Below are positions 7,194 to 16,008 of a DNA stretch of 44,805 bases, one piece after another. A program made the position numbers and the translations under genes. Source of the stretch: a virus; the IMG/VR virus record IMGVR_UViG_3300023109_000040, positions 1 through 44,805 of that record; one strand, written 5' to 3'. Below the pieces are notes generated by a model. It saw only the letters and a program-made list of their open reading frames with translations, had not been told where the DNA came from and made no database searches. Numbering within the stretch: the first letter of the stretch is position 1; each line of letters begins with the position of its first letter.

Positions 7194-7628
7194 ATGGGTC
7201 CCATATTAAATACTATTTTAGGTGCTGGCATCAAGATTGGATGTAACCTAATTAATGCCTGGCTCGAACAAAAGAGGCAGGATCAAATGTTACTTGCAGC
7301 AAGAGATAATGAAATGCTTAATGCGTTAATATCCAACCAAGACAAGAGGGCTGATGACCCATTTGTTAAAGTAACACGCAGGGTTTTATTTATGAGTATA
7401 ACTTTTACAATGTGCTACATGATGATTTATTATGCCCATAACCCCAACATCACTTATGACCTAATAGTACCCAAAGGTGATTCAGCTAAATGGGGTTTAT
7501 TTAGTTGGGTTTTTGGTGGTAAAGATTGGGAAGTTGTGACATTAACTGGGGGTCTAATGTTGTCAGCATTTATGGATTTATGTTTTATGGTTGTGGGTTT
7601 TTATGCAGTCCCAAACAAAAGGAGATGA
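7194..7628 (+). CDS. Phage membrane protein with two TM segments, holin-like layout
   Basis: The product is 144 residues. Residues 2-24 form a glycine-containing, moderately hydrophobic helix, followed by a charged amphipathic stretch (EQKRQDQ...SNQDKRADDPF). Two clear membrane helices follow at about 64-82 and 114-139, and the tail is basic (NKRR). This amphipathic head plus paired TM helices recalls small phage holins of the GTA/3-TM type, but I see no diagnostic motif and the label is only a guess. The next gene is 3 bases downstream with a Shine-Dalgarno sequence overlapping this gene's end, so the two are translated together, linking it to the virion-type proteins that follow. Confidence 0.65.
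   Translation: MGPILNTILGAGIKIGCNLINAWLEQKRQDQMLLAARDNEMLNALISNQDKRADDPFVKVTRRVLFMSITFTMCYMMIYYAHNPNITYDLIVPKGDSAKWGLFSWVFGGKDWEVVTLTGGLMLSAFMDLCFMVVGFYAVPNKRR
7620..7625 (+). promoter_or_regulatory. Shine-Dalgarno AGGAGA for the gene at 7632
   Basis: AGGAGA lies 6 bases before the ATG at 7632 and overlaps the end of the upstream gene. It is one of only two clear ribosome binding sites in the window, both at internal operon genes. Confidence 0.7.
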
Positions 7629-7631
7629 TCA

Positions 7632-7895
7632 ATGCCCCTATCGCAATCTATACCAAGCAAGTTAAATCTTGACCCAACTGTATCTATCGGTAATAACCCC
7701 AATTTATCTTGGCCACCTAGTGCTGATTGGACCCGCAGTCAATACGATAATATATATATTACAGCTGTACTATACTCTGGCCCTATAGTTATAGACGGAG
7801 AAGAGTCTGATTTCTCAGCATTAAGTTTTGCCTCACCTTTAGAATGTAAATCTTTTACTGCGGGTTTAGCTCAGGTTGCGTATTACACACAATGA
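7632..7895 (+). CDS. Small virion-type protein, paralogue of the next gene
   Basis: This 87-residue protein has no known domain that I can name. Its C-terminal half (QYDNIYITAVLYSGPIVIDG... LSFASPLECKSF) aligns with the next protein (GEYIHLTSILNAGTIVIDD... ISFFSPIKCKKI), with a shared beta pattern and a shared Cys-Lys. It overlaps the next gene by 4 bases (ATGA). The short beta-rich fold with no enzyme motif, placed ahead of a giant repeat protein, suggests a small structural or fibre-attachment protein. This role is inference from context. Confidence 0.65.
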   Translation: MPLSQSIPSKLNLDPTVSIGNNPNLSWPPSADWTRSQYDNIYITAVLYSGPIVIDGEESDFSALSFASPLECKSFTAGLAQVAYYTQ

Positions 7896-8185
7896 TTACA
7901 TCAAAGATAGTATCTTCATCCTCAGTTTTAACTCCTTATGCTAACACTATGCAGGCTGATGGCGAGTACATACATCTTACTTCTATTTTAAATGCTGGAA
8001 CCATCGTCATTGATGATGTAGCTATTGATGTTGAGCCTATATCCTTTTTTTCTCCTATTAAATGTAAAAAAATAGGAACCCCTGGAGTTGCTTTTTTGTT
8101 TTATGTTACCCAGTCTGGGATCACCTCGAGGTTCATTGATTATCCAGCTTTTCTACCAGGAACATTACCAATGATATTACAATAA
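7892..8185 (+). CDS. Small virion-type protein, paralogue of the previous gene
   Basis: This 97-residue protein shares the core pattern YI-x-TSILNAGTIVID, about 10 residues, then SPIKCKK with its upstream neighbour, which indicates tandem duplication. It extends further at the C-terminus (FLFYVTQSGITSRFIDYPAFLPG). It overlaps both neighbours: 4 bases upstream, and 1 base downstream, where its stop TAA shares an A with the next ATG. No signal peptide or enzyme motif is visible. A structural role is inferred from context only. Confidence 0.65.
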   Translation: MITSKIVSSSSVLTPYANTMQADGEYIHLTSILNAGTIVIDDVAIDVEPISFFSPIKCKKIGTPGVAFLFYVTQSGITSRFIDYPAFLPGTLPMILQ

Positions 8186-8424
8186 TGAATAAAATAACTT
8201 TTGCAAATAAAAATAGCGGAGATAAATTATTAGCAGTAAATGTTAATGAAATCAAAACAACAGTCAACACAAATGCTGACCTCACTCCAGGCATTGCTAG
8301 TGGCGATACGCCACCATCTAATCCTGCCGACAATGACCTTTGGTTTGATACGGTTTACGGCAAACTCAGAATCTACTATAATGACGGAACAAATTCTCAG
8401 TGGGTTGATGCAGTCATATCTTAA
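8185..8424 (+). CDS. Small virion-type protein with DLWF/KLRIYY module
   Basis: This 79-residue protein ends with a module (NDLWFDTVYGKLRIYYNDG then QWVDAV) that reappears at the N-terminus of the fibre protein at 33157 (GDLWWESDAGKLKIYYGDG, QWVDAF). Such DLWxD-x-KLxIYYxDG-xxWVDA segments are common in phage fibre and appendage proteins, where they are usually short beta modules at one end. Here the module is almost the whole C-terminal half of a stand-alone protein, after a 40-residue N-terminal part (MNKITFANKNSGDKLLAVNVNEIK). It probably forms part of the attachment apparatus with the next gene. Confidence 0.7.
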   Translation: MNKITFANKNSGDKLLAVNVNEIKTTVNTNADLTPGIASGDTPPSNPADNDLWFDTVYGKLRIYYNDGTNSQWVDAVIS

Positions 8425-8430
8425 TTTTTA

Positions 8431-8445
8431 GTGTAACTATTATTT
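8431..8445 (+). promoter_or_regulatory. GTGTA box before the giant repeat protein
   Basis: GTGTAACTATTATTT ends directly before the ATG at 8446. It is intergenic, close to the set consensus GTGTAAT-N-TATTATT. Confidence 0.55.
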
Positions 8446-11400
8446 ATGTCATACGATCTTCGCCACCGAATACATGCCCTTAGAAATTCAGGGAAACTTT
8501 CGAGTAAACATAATACTCTCGAAGTTGAAATTCAGGAATATTTAAAAAACGGGGGAGAGTTCGCAAAAGATTATTATATCAACCATATTGGTAGGGAATT
8601 TAACAAAAGATTAAAAACAGCTGAATTAGATCATTTATTGCAAGATACATTTGACGGTTCATTTAGGCCAGATGACTTAGCTGAAATATCAACATTTATT
8701 ATAGAAACTGAAGGTGACAATGGTATAGAAACTGGGGCGGGAGCATTTCCAATAGGTACCTCTATCCCAATATCCTCAACACCTAATCCTGGCTATTTAT
8801 TTAAAAGCTGGAAAGTTATCGGCCCAGGTTCAGTTTCCCAAAAAACCTCCCCCTCAACACAATTTACAGTAGGTACATTTCACTCTAAAGTTCAAGCTAA
8901 CTACACAGCTATCGACTACGATATAGATGTTTCTGGGGCCAATGGTTCCGAAAAAGGTTCAGGGGTATACAATATCACCAACATAGTTAATATATCAGCA
9001 AAACCATTTTTAGGATATAGGTTCAAACAGTGGAGCTTCACTGGTCCAGGAACTATAGCTGACCCTTCCTCATCATCTACTAACTTTAAAGTCGGAGCAG
9101 GCAATGCAAATATAGTAGCTAATTACCAAGCTATAGATTATAATATAAAAGTATCTGGACCAGGTCCTCAAGCAGAAGGTGGCATATACAATATTAGTGA
9201 TACATTTTCTATTTCCGCTGCACCTGTGTCTGGTTATGAATTTACAGAATGGGGATTATCTGGACCTGGCAATCTGGAAAATAAATCCTCATTAACCACA
9301 AATTTTACGGTCGGTGCTGGATCTTGCGAAATTATAGCTAAATATAAAAAGAGCATTATCCTACTAAACCTTACAGGTGGCAACGGGATAGAGGCTGGCT
9401 CTGGTCAATACAAAACAGGAGACACTGTTAACATTTCATCTCTACCAAATGCAGGTTACAAGTTTAAAACATGGGTAATTAATTCTGGCGCAGGATCTAT
9501 TAAAAATAATAAATCCTCAAATACTGTTTTCACTATGGGTGACTCAAGCGTTGATTTGACAGCTACCTACGAAGCTATAGATTACAATATCGTAACCTCA
9601 AAGCGAAGAGAGTCTGACAATACCCCAGTAAATGATTACACCACCAAAACAGTATCTAACATAGGTGACACTATAAATATTTCGGCTGACTCCTTGGTTG
9701 GTCTTAACTTTAATAAATGGATAGTAAAAGGAGATGGTACAGTATCATCCCCAACTTCCCAAATCACAACATTCGTAGTTGGTGCTGGCAACTCTGAGGT
9801 ATATCCCTCGTACTCGAAAATATTATATAATATAACATTGTCTGGGTCTAATGGAACTGAGACTGGGGCTGGATCCTTTGAGTATTTAAGCACTCCTGGG
9901 CTTACAGCTACCCCTGACCCTGGCTATGAATTCTTCAACTGGTCTAGTTCGGGTGCAGGAACAATAACGCAACCTAACTCTCCATCGACCACCTTCCAAG
10001 TATCTTCGTCCGATGCATTAATCACAGCAAATTACGAAGCAATTGATTACACATTATCATTAACAGGATCTAACGGAAGCTCAACGGGAGCTGGGGTTTA
10101 CAATATTAACAATGTGGTTAATGTTACAGCCACACCCAACCCTGGTTATTTATTTAAAAATTGGTCACTAACTGGGCCTGGAAGTCTCATAAGTCCAACC
10201 TCAAGAAGTACATCTATTGTTATCGGTAATGGCAACTGTACTATAGAGGCCATCTATGAAGCTATTGATTACACAATATCTACAGACGGATCGAATGGGG
10301 TAGAAACAGGTGGAGGCGTCCACAATATAGGTGGTGTTATAGACATAACAGCTAAGCCAGAACTTGGATATGAATTCACCTCTTGGTCTTCCTCTGCCCC
10401 AGGAACCATACTTTCAGCCGCCTCTCTCCAAACTAAATTTACAGTAGGTGCAGGAGATGCATTAATTAGTGCTAATTACACCGCCATAGACTATAACATA
10501 TCAATTACTGGGCCAAATGGTAGTCAGTCTGGTTCAGGCATTTACAATATCGGTGATGCAATCTCATTAACCGCCAATCCAGACCCTGGATATAAATTTA
10601 TTTCCTGGTCTAAATCTGGCCCAGGATCAATTTCTAACACAGCTGTATCATCAACGACATTTATTGTGGGTGCAGGGCATGCTACAATTACGGCTATTTA
10701 CGAATTAATTGATTACACAATTACTATTGAAGGTTCAAACGGTACTGAAACAGGTTCAGGAATTTACAATATAAATAATACAATCAACATTACTTCGATC
10801 CCAGATCCTGGTTATGAATTTACTTCTTGGTCTTTAACAGGGCAAGGTTCTTTAGATTCGATAACCTCTCCTAATACAAAACTTACAGTAGGTGCAGGTA
10901 ATTGTACGGTTAAAGCTATTTACACTTTAATAGACTATTCCATCAGCACAGATGGCTCCAATGGAACAGAAACGCCAGGTTCAGGGATCAATAATATAGG
11001 CAACATCATCGATATAACAGCCACACCTGATCTTGGTTACTTATTTTCCAATTGGTCCACAAACGGAGATGGTTCAATTACTAACTCCAGCTTAAATAAT
11101 ACTAGTTATGTTGTCAATACCAGCGATGCAGTGCTTACTGCAAATTATAAAGCTATAGATTATTTAATTAACTTTAATAGTACCAATGGAATAGTTAATA
11201 GCCCAGGTATATATAACATTAACAATAATATTAATTTATTATCAACTCCAGACCTAGGTTATGAATTTGTATCTTGGTCTAAATCTGGAGCTGGCACTAT
11301 AGCTAATACATCTTCCGCATCAACACAATTCACGGTAGGAAATGGCGACTGCGATATATCAGCAACATATAATGCTATCGATTATAATATAATTGTAAAC

Positions 11401-13824
11401 GGAGACAATGGGACAGAAAGCTTGGGAGGTATTTATAATATAAATAATATTGTATCCTTAACAGCTAACCCCGACCCTGGCTACAAATTTTCTCATTGGT
11501 CTTTATCTGGATCTGGAGTTATACAAAATAGCTCTATCACTAACACTAGCTTTATAGTTGGTGCTGGAGACGCAACAATAACAGCTAATTATGTAGCAAT
11601 ACCCTACACGATATCTATTCGTGGCCAGAACGGAGTTGAAACCGCAGGGGGTAGCCACATCATTAACGATAACTTCACTATTCAAGCTATCCCAAACTCT
11701 GGTTATGAGTTTGTAAACTGGACTAAGTCAGGTTCTGGAACTATTTCTAATCCTAATTCAGCTTCAACTAGTTTTACAGTTGGAGAGGGGCACGCTACCC
11801 TTACAGCAAATTACCTAGCTATTGATTACAATATTTCAGTACAAGGTAACAATGGTACTGAAACTGGATCTGGTATATATAATATAAACAACACCTTCTC
11901 TATTGAGGCTACAGGTAATACTGGATACGAGTTCAGTCATTGGAGCGTAACTGGTACTGGATCTTTATTTGACGCTTTCAATAAACGTACAACTTTTACT
12001 GTTGGTGCGGGCGATGCTACAATAGAAGGTACTTACACATTAATAGATTATGAACTAACCGTACAATCCTTCACGGGCTTAACTGCTGGTTCTGGTTCAT
12101 TTAATTACCAAGAAGTTGTAAGCATTTCAGCCACACCTAACCTCGGTTACGAATTTAGTCACTGGGGTATAAGCGGGCCTGGCTCAGTAGGAAACATAAA
12201 TTCTGCATCAACCACTTTTACTGGCGGTGCTGGGAATACTTTCTTAGAGGCGGTCTTCATACCAATCGATTACACAATTACAATCAATGGTTCTAACACT
12301 AGTTCAACTGGAGGTGGGGTTTATAATATTGGTGATGTAGTTACCATATCCTCACTTCCTGATTCTGGCTATGAATTTGAATCATGGTCTCTTTCTGGTG
12401 CTGGCCAAATTGGACCAAGCACTCCTAGTACAACTTTTACGGTTGGGGCTGGAAATGCTACTATTAATTTATCTGTTAAATTAACTAGGTACACTATCAC
12501 AGTTTCAGGCAATCAAGGCTCCCAGAACGGGGATGGAATTAATAACCTATCCAAGGTAATGGATTCTACAATCACACTATCAGCCTCACCTAACAATGGG
12601 TATCTTTTTGCCAAATGGGTTACTGATGGCCCTGGAACTTTTGCGGACCCGATTGACCCGAACACTGAGTTCACTACTTCTACTGGCAATGATAATATAA
12701 GAGCCTTATACATGGTAGGTTCTATAGGTTCTCCTTCTTTATTTTCTGGTAATGTGACTGCGTCAGACGAAAGTCAGGCCAGTGTTTCATTAACTAGTGG
12801 TACCAACAGTTCGTTTTTTAATGGGTTCACATTTAGTGGGGACGGAATAAAAACTATAACCGAGTTCGCTAATGACTGGAACGACTCTAATGATCCCGAT
12901 ATTATTATAAACCAAGGTGGTTCTGTGGTTTTAAACCTAGGAGAAACCTTTCAAATGAATGGTGGAACTAACCCAATCATCCCCCAGGGTGAAGAGCAAT
13001 TCACATCTGATGGTACATATACATTTATAGTACCAAATAACGTTGACTCTATATCGGCCTTAGCGGTTGGTGCTGGTGGAGGGGCTGCTGGATGTTTTGG
13101 TAATAGTACAGATTCTGGCACTGGAGGAGGCGGAGGAGCACTGTCTTACACATCTTCCCTGTCAGTAAATCCAGGTGATGAGATAACTATTGTGGTTGGC
13201 AAAGGCGGTAGCGGAGGAGCTGGTAATACAAAAGCATCTGGGACCGACGGAGGCAACACTGTAATTAAACTTAACAACTCAACCATTTTAGAAGCAGGCG
13301 GTGGTAAAGGTGGATTGTACGGAAGCAATAACCCCACTCCTGGGGGCTCTCATATTACTGGCCCAAATGGTTTCTCTGGAGGATACGGAGCACACTCTCA
13401 ACGCAACAACGGTGGCGGTGGTGGTGGTGGAGCTGCTGGCTATTCTGGTAGAGGAGGTCAAGGTGCATCAGGAAATTACAGAAATGGATACCCTGGTTCT
13501 GGTGGCGGCGGAGGAGGTGGAGCAGGCCAAACACAAGGTGGCACTCAATCTAATGGGGGTGGTGGAGTCGGCATTTATGGCGCTGGTAGCGATGGTTACG
13601 GAGGATCTAAATACGGCCCAACAGGAGGCAGGGGTGGTTCTGGAGGGAGCGATGGCACACCTAGCGGACACGGAGGAAATTTCGGTGGCGGCGGTGGTGG
13701 CGCAGAAGACGATACCCTCGCTGACGGAGGCTCAGGTGGAGTTGGTGCGGCGAGATTGATTTGGGGCACATCAAGATCCTACCCTTCTAGTAATACATCT
13801 TTTACATCAAATAGTTATTCATAA
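8446..13824 (+). CDS. Giant repeat protein: 18 InlB-like beta repeats and a glycine-rich tip, likely adhesin fibre
   Basis: The product is 1792 residues. Residues 1-80 are a charged helical head (MSYDLRHRIHALRNSGK). Residues about 81-1424 are 18 divergent repeats of about 73-81 residues with the pattern IDYxIxxxGxNGxETGxGxYNI, then PDPGYxFxxWSxSGxGxI and TxFTVGAGxATITANYxA. This is the pattern of the bacterial InlB-B/Flg_new-type beta repeat found in surface adhesins. Residues about 1425-1525 are a linker. The last part, about 1525-1775, is glycine-rich: it begins with a TSDGTYTFIVPNNVDSI strand as in Gly-rich phage fibre tips, then many GGGGGG runs that suggest a polyglycine-II fold. I infer a long host-recognition fibre or surface adhesin. 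The repeats differ at DNA level, so the array is old. Confidence 0.85.
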   Translation: MSYDLRHRIHALRNSGKLSSKHNTLEVEIQEYLKNGGEFAKDYYINHIGREFNKRLKTAELDHLLQDTFDGSFRPDDLAEISTFIIETEGDNGIETGAGAFPIGTSIPISSTPNPGYLFKSWKVIGPGSVSQKTSPSTQFTVGTFHSKVQANYTAIDYDIDVSGANGSEKGSGVYNITNIVNISAKPFLGYRFKQWSFTGPGTIADPSSSSTNFKVGAGNANIVANYQAIDYNIKVSGPGPQAEGGIYNISDTFSISAAPVSGYEFTEWGLSGPGNLENKSSLTTNFTVGAGSCEIIAKYKKSIILLNLTGGNGIEAGSGQYKTGDTVNISSLPNAGYKFKTWVINSGAGSIKNNKSSNTVFTMGDSSVDLTATYEAIDYNIVTSKRRESDNTPVNDYTTKTVSNIGDTINISADSLVGLNFNKWIVKGDGTVSSPTSQITTFVVGAGNSEVYPSYSKILYNITLSGSNGTETGAGSFEYLSTPGLTATPDPGYEFFNWSSSGAGTITQPNSPSTTFQVSSSDALITANYEAIDYTLSLTGSNGSSTGAGVYNINNVVNVTATPNPGYLFKNWSLTGPGSLISPTSRSTSIVIGNGNCTIEAIYEAIDYTISTDGSNGVETGGGVHNIGGVIDITAKPELGYEFTSWSSSAPGTILSAASLQTKFTVGAGDALISANYTAIDYNISITGPNGSQSGSGIYNIGDAISLTANPDPGYKFISWSKSGPGSISNTAVSSTTFIVGAGHATITAIYELIDYTITIEGSNGTETGSGIYNINNTINITSIPDPGYEFTSWSLTGQGSLDSITSPNTKLTVGAGNCTVKAIYTLIDYSISTDGSNGTETPGSGINNIGNIIDITATPDLGYLFSNWSTNGDGSITNSSLNNTSYVVNTSDAVLTANYKAIDYLINFNSTNGIVNSPGIYNINNNINLLSTPDLGYEFVSWSKSGAGTIANTSSASTQFTVGNGDCDISATYNAIDYNIIVNGDNGTESLGGIYNINNIVSLTANPDPGYKFSHWSLSGSGVIQNSSITNTSFIVGAGDATITANYVAIPYTISIRGQNGVETAGGSHIINDNFTIQAIPNSGYEFVNWTKSGSGTISNPNSASTSFTVGEGHATLTANYLAIDYNISVQGNNGTETGSGIYNINNTFSIEATGNTGYEFSHWSVTGTGSLFDAFNKRTTFTVGAGDATIEGTYTLIDYELTVQSFTGLTAGSGSFNYQEVVSISATPNLGYEFSHWGISGPGSVGNINSASTTFTGGAGNTFLEAVFIPIDYTITINGSNTSSTGGGVYNIGDVVTISSLPDSGYEFESWSLSGAGQIGPSTPSTTFTVGAGNATINLSVKLTRYTITVSGNQGSQNGDGINNLSKVMDSTITLSASPNNGYLFAKWVTDGPGTFADPIDPNTEFTTSTGNDNIRALYMVGSIGSPSLFSGNVTASDESQASVSLTSGTNSSFFNGFTFSGDGIKTITEFANDWNDSNDPDIIINQGGSVVLNLGETFQMNGGTNPIIPQGEEQFTSDGTYTFIVPNNVDSISALAVGAGGGAAGCFGNSTDSGTGGGGGALSYTSSLSVNPGDEITIVVGKGGSGGAGNTKASGTDGGNTVIKLNNSTILEAGGGKGGLYGSNNPTPGGSHITGPNGFSGGYGAHSQRNNGGGGGGGAAGYSGRGGQGASGNYRNGYPGSGGGGGGGAGQTQGGTQSNGGGGVGIYGAGSDGYGGSKYGPTGGRGGSGGSDGTPSGHGGNFGGGGGGAEDDTLADGGSGGVGAARLIWGTSRSYPSSNTSFTSNSYS
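8686..12717 (+). repeat. 18 tandem InlB-like protein repeats, about 73-81 codons each
   Basis: Boundaries are set by the recurring IDY at the start and GYxFxxW in the middle. Units 3, 4 and 15 are the most divergent, and unit 17 starts TRYTITVSG. Similarity is mainly at protein level, so the repeats should not be prone to slippage. Confidence 0.85.
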
Positions 13825-13830
13825 TTATAC

Positions 13831-13859
13831 TTGACTTTACCGAAGTCTTTTGGTATTAT
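13831..13859 (+). promoter_or_regulatory. Sigma70-like promoter at head of replication module
   Basis: TTGACT (13831-13836), a 17-base spacer and TATTAT (13854-13859) precede the GTG at 13866 by only 6 bases. Transcription is predicted to begin at or beside the start codon. It marks the switch from the structural gene to replication genes. Confidence 0.75.
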
Positions 13860-13865
13860 GGTCGG

Positions 13866-14201
13866 GTGAGGCATTCAGACAAGAAAATAATTATTGAATC
13901 TTTGGTAGATGTTCCTGCAAAAGGTAAAAGACCTTTCTGGGCAAGAGAAATCAAAACGCTCAATATTTTATTAGAAAAATATCCATCCAAATTATTCTGG
14001 AAAAACATTAGGTTTCCAGATAAAGTAGAAACATTAATTGTGTTTAGGTCAGGCTTCTATGCTAAAGAGCTTGAAAAAAAATACAAAAGGTTTCATTATA
14101 AAATCCCACAGAAGCAAACAATAGAACTTGGAGAGGTTTGTGGCGATAATATTTTAAATAAAAAATCTACAAAAACTATCAAATCATTCCTTTATGAGTA
14201 A
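13866..14201 (+). CDS. Hypothetical protein at head of recombination/replication operon
   Basis: This 111-residue basic protein is not one I recognise. It starts at GTG 13866 directly after a sigma70-like promoter. It is rich in Lys and aromatic residues (GKRPFWAREIKTLNILLEKYP, then FWKNIRFPDKVETLIVF), with alternating alpha/beta character and no membrane segment, enzyme motif or cysteine pairs. It overlaps the RecA-like gene by 8 bases, so the two are translated together. A DNA-binding or recombination-accessory role is plausible from its charge and position, but this is inference. Confidence 0.7.
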   Translation: MRHSDKKIIIESLVDVPAKGKRPFWAREIKTLNILLEKYPSKLFWKNIRFPDKVETLIVFRSGFYAKELEKKYKRFHYKIPQKQTIELGEVCGDNILNKKSTKTIKSFLYE

Positions 14202-15309
14202 AACGCAGGATTTATCAGGACAACAAGCTTTAAAAATATTTTTAAAACAAAACGAAGACCACCATTACAACTTCGAAAAAGAAGTAGATTACAAAGTTTC
14301 TTCTGGCAGTTTAAAGGTTGACTTTGAATTAGATGGGGGTCTAGGTCCAGGATTACATCGCTTTACGGGAATGAATGAAGGGGGCAAGAGCTCTGAAGCC
14401 TTAGAAGTAGCGAAAAATTTCCTCAAAATGCCTAACTCAAAAGCAGTTTATATAAAAGCTGAAGGCAGGCTTTCTAAAGAAATGAAGAAAAGGTGCGGTA
14501 TAAACTTTGTCACAGAAGAGAGTGACTGGGAACAAGGCACATGCTTCATCTTTGATTGTAATATATATGAAACCGTACTAGATCTAATGAGAGTTTTAGT
14601 CGCCAAAAACCCAGATGAAACAAAGTATTGTTTTGTCTTGGATTCCTTAGATGGCTTGATAATGAAGGATGACTTAGAAAAAGACTTTAAGGACGCTCAT
14701 AAGGTTGCAGGAGGAGCTTTATTGGGAGCTAAGTTCATGCAGAAAATGAGTATAGCTTTAGCTAAAAGAGGTCACATGGCTATTTTCATCTCGCAAGTTC
14801 GTGCGGATATTAAACTTGACCCCTACAGTAAAGCCCCTATAAGACAAACAACAGCGACGGGAGGTAATGCTTTACTACACTTTGCTAATTACATACTCGA
14901 GTTCGAGCCTAGATTCAAAAAAGATCTCATCTTAGAGAACCAAACTCAACCGATAGATCAACAAAAAAATAAAATACTTGGACACATAGCTAAAATGACG
15001 GTTAAGAAATCTCCAATTGAAAAAACCAATTATACCCTCGAGTACCCAATCAAGTATGGCAGAACTGATGGTAATTCTATATGGGTTGAGAGAGAAATCA
15101 TAGACATGCTTTATATGTGGGGCTACATCAATAGGAAAGGGGCCTGGATATCCTGCGAAGAAGATTTTATATCAACCTTAAAGCAAAATAAATTTGAGTT
15201 CCCAGACAAGATACAAGGAGAATCTAATCTAAACAAAGAACTAGAAGCTAACCCAGAGTTGGTTGATTTTTTAATTAAACATTTCAAAAACTTAATCTGT
15301 AAAGCATGA
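14194..15309 (+). CDS. RecA/UvsX-like recombinase
   Basis: This 371-residue protein is a RecA-fold ATPase expected to form filaments on ssDNA and promote strand exchange in phage recombination and recombination-dependent replication. The Walker A motif is G59-MNEGG-K65-S66 and Walker B is FVLD150. After them comes ISQVRADIKLDPY, matching the RecA NQIR/loop region, then TATGGNALLHFANYILEF, which matches the conserved GG-AL-FYAS region of RecA/UvsX. The glycine pattern of the P-loop (GMNEGGKS) is closer to UvsX-type proteins than to bacterial RecA (GPESSGKT). It overlaps both neighbours by 8 and 4 bases. I leave the gene symbol blank because uvsX and recA cannot be separated by eye. Confidence 0.88.
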   Translation: MSKTQDLSGQQALKIFLKQNEDHHYNFEKEVDYKVSSGSLKVDFELDGGLGPGLHRFTGMNEGGKSSEALEVAKNFLKMPNSKAVYIKAEGRLSKEMKKRCGINFVTEESDWEQGTCFIFDCNIYETVLDLMRVLVAKNPDETKYCFVLDSLDGLIMKDDLEKDFKDAHKVAGGALLGAKFMQKMSIALAKRGHMAIFISQVRADIKLDPYSKAPIRQTTATGGNALLHFANYILEFEPRFKKDLILENQTQPIDQQKNKILGHIAKMTVKKSPIEKTNYTLEYPIKYGRTDGNSIWVEREIIDMLYMWGYINRKGAWISCEEDFISTLKQNKFEFPDKIQGESNLNKELEANPELVDFLIKHFKNLICKA

Positions 15310-15716
15310 TTTTTAAAACCCTCACAGGCGGCAGCAAAAGATTAAGCAAGCCAAAAAAATATTTAATTGATTGGGAAAAACCAAGCAGAAGTAAAAGGCA
15401 ATTCTTTGTGAAACAATTTATAAAAAAGTACTGGTCTTCAGATTTTGTTTTTGAGGAAATGCCCGTGGTTGGCACTAGAATGTCTTTTGATTTCTACAAC
15501 GCTAGTCACTCAATAGCCATAGAAGTCCAAGGAGAGCAACACTTAAAATATACTCCATTTTTTCACGGCAAAGCTAAGTCAAATTTCATTAGTCAAATCA
15601 GACGTGATAACAGCAAAGAAGAATATTGTAAACTCAACAACATTAAGTTCGTAGAGGTATACCCTAAGGACGATTTACCTAAAACTTTATTAAAATCCTT
15701 AGGGATAGATGTGTAA
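15306..15716 (+). CDS. Small PD-(D/E)XK-type endonuclease
   Basis: This 136-residue nuclease-like protein has the core D62-FYNASHSIAI-E73-V-Q75-GEQH, a D...ExQ variant of the PD-(D/E)XK active site. QIRRDNSKEEYC and then FVEVYP follow, as in small restriction-like and Vsr-like endonucleases where a strand leads to an Arg/Asp-Lys helix. The N-terminus is basic (KRLSKPKKYLIDW). Its stop codon begins the next GTGTA box, and it overlaps the recombinase by 4 bases. Placement beside the recombinase suggests Holliday-junction or branched-DNA cleavage, but a homing-type or repair nuclease is also possible. Confidence 0.72.
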   Translation: MIFKTLTGGSKRLSKPKKYLIDWEKPSRSKRQFFVKQFIKKYWSSDFVFEEMPVVGTRMSFDFYNASHSIAIEVQGEQHLKYTPFFHGKAKSNFISQIRRDNSKEEYCKLNNIKFVEVYPKDDLPKTLLKSLGIDV

Positions 15717-15725
15717 TATATTATT
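15711..15725 (+). promoter_or_regulatory. GTGTA box before the gene at 15726
   Basis: GTGTAATATATTATT is the best example of the set. It ends directly before the ATG, and its GTGTAA also encodes the last Val and stop of the nuclease gene. Confidence 0.55.
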
Positions 15726-15998
15726 ATGTCAGATATAAATCCAGACGACTTAAATAAATTTGAAATGCCAGAATCATTGCTTGATACAATTTTTGAATTA
15801 AGCGGGGAAGGAAACCAACACAAAGGTTTCATATTAGCTTTTGTAACCCAAGAGGGAAAGCCTCTTGTTTATACAAGGGCTCAAAACCAAATCATAGAAA
15901 TGGGATTACGCAAATCTTTGGAAAAATACCTCACCAACTTAGAAGAATCTGAATCCATGTTTGGCTTCGGAGATATAGACCCAGGGGATTCCAACTGA
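15726..15998 (+). CDS. Hypothetical acidic protein, 90 aa
   Basis: This 90-residue acidic protein has no family I can name. It has a proline/Asp-rich start (MSDINPDDLNKFEMPESLL), a middle beta segment (KGFILAFVTQEGKPLVYTRA) and a helical end with a Glu/Phe-rich tail (ESESMFGFGDIDPGDSN). The acidic C-terminal tail with aromatic residues recalls ssDNA-binding-protein tails, but no OB fold is evident and I do not claim it. It heads the helicase-primase cluster, 10 bases before the helicase gene. Confidence 0.65.
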   Translation: MSDINPDDLNKFEMPESLLDTIFELSGEGNQHKGFILAFVTQEGKPLVYTRAQNQIIEMGLRKSLEKYLTNLEESESMFGFGDIDPGDSN

Positions 15999-16008
15999 TA
16001 AATAAAAT

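Noticed and set aside
12513-12713. Open frames on the - strand throughout the giant repeat protein and other genes
   Set aside because: All are opposite well-supported genes, have no conserved motifs and no promoters; typical of AT-rich coding sequence.
13301-13759. 152-residue open frame overlapping the glycine-rich end of the giant protein
   Set aside because: It lies wholly inside the real gene in another frame, and its Val/Glu/Leu-rich composition is what GGN codons give when shifted. No start signal is seen.
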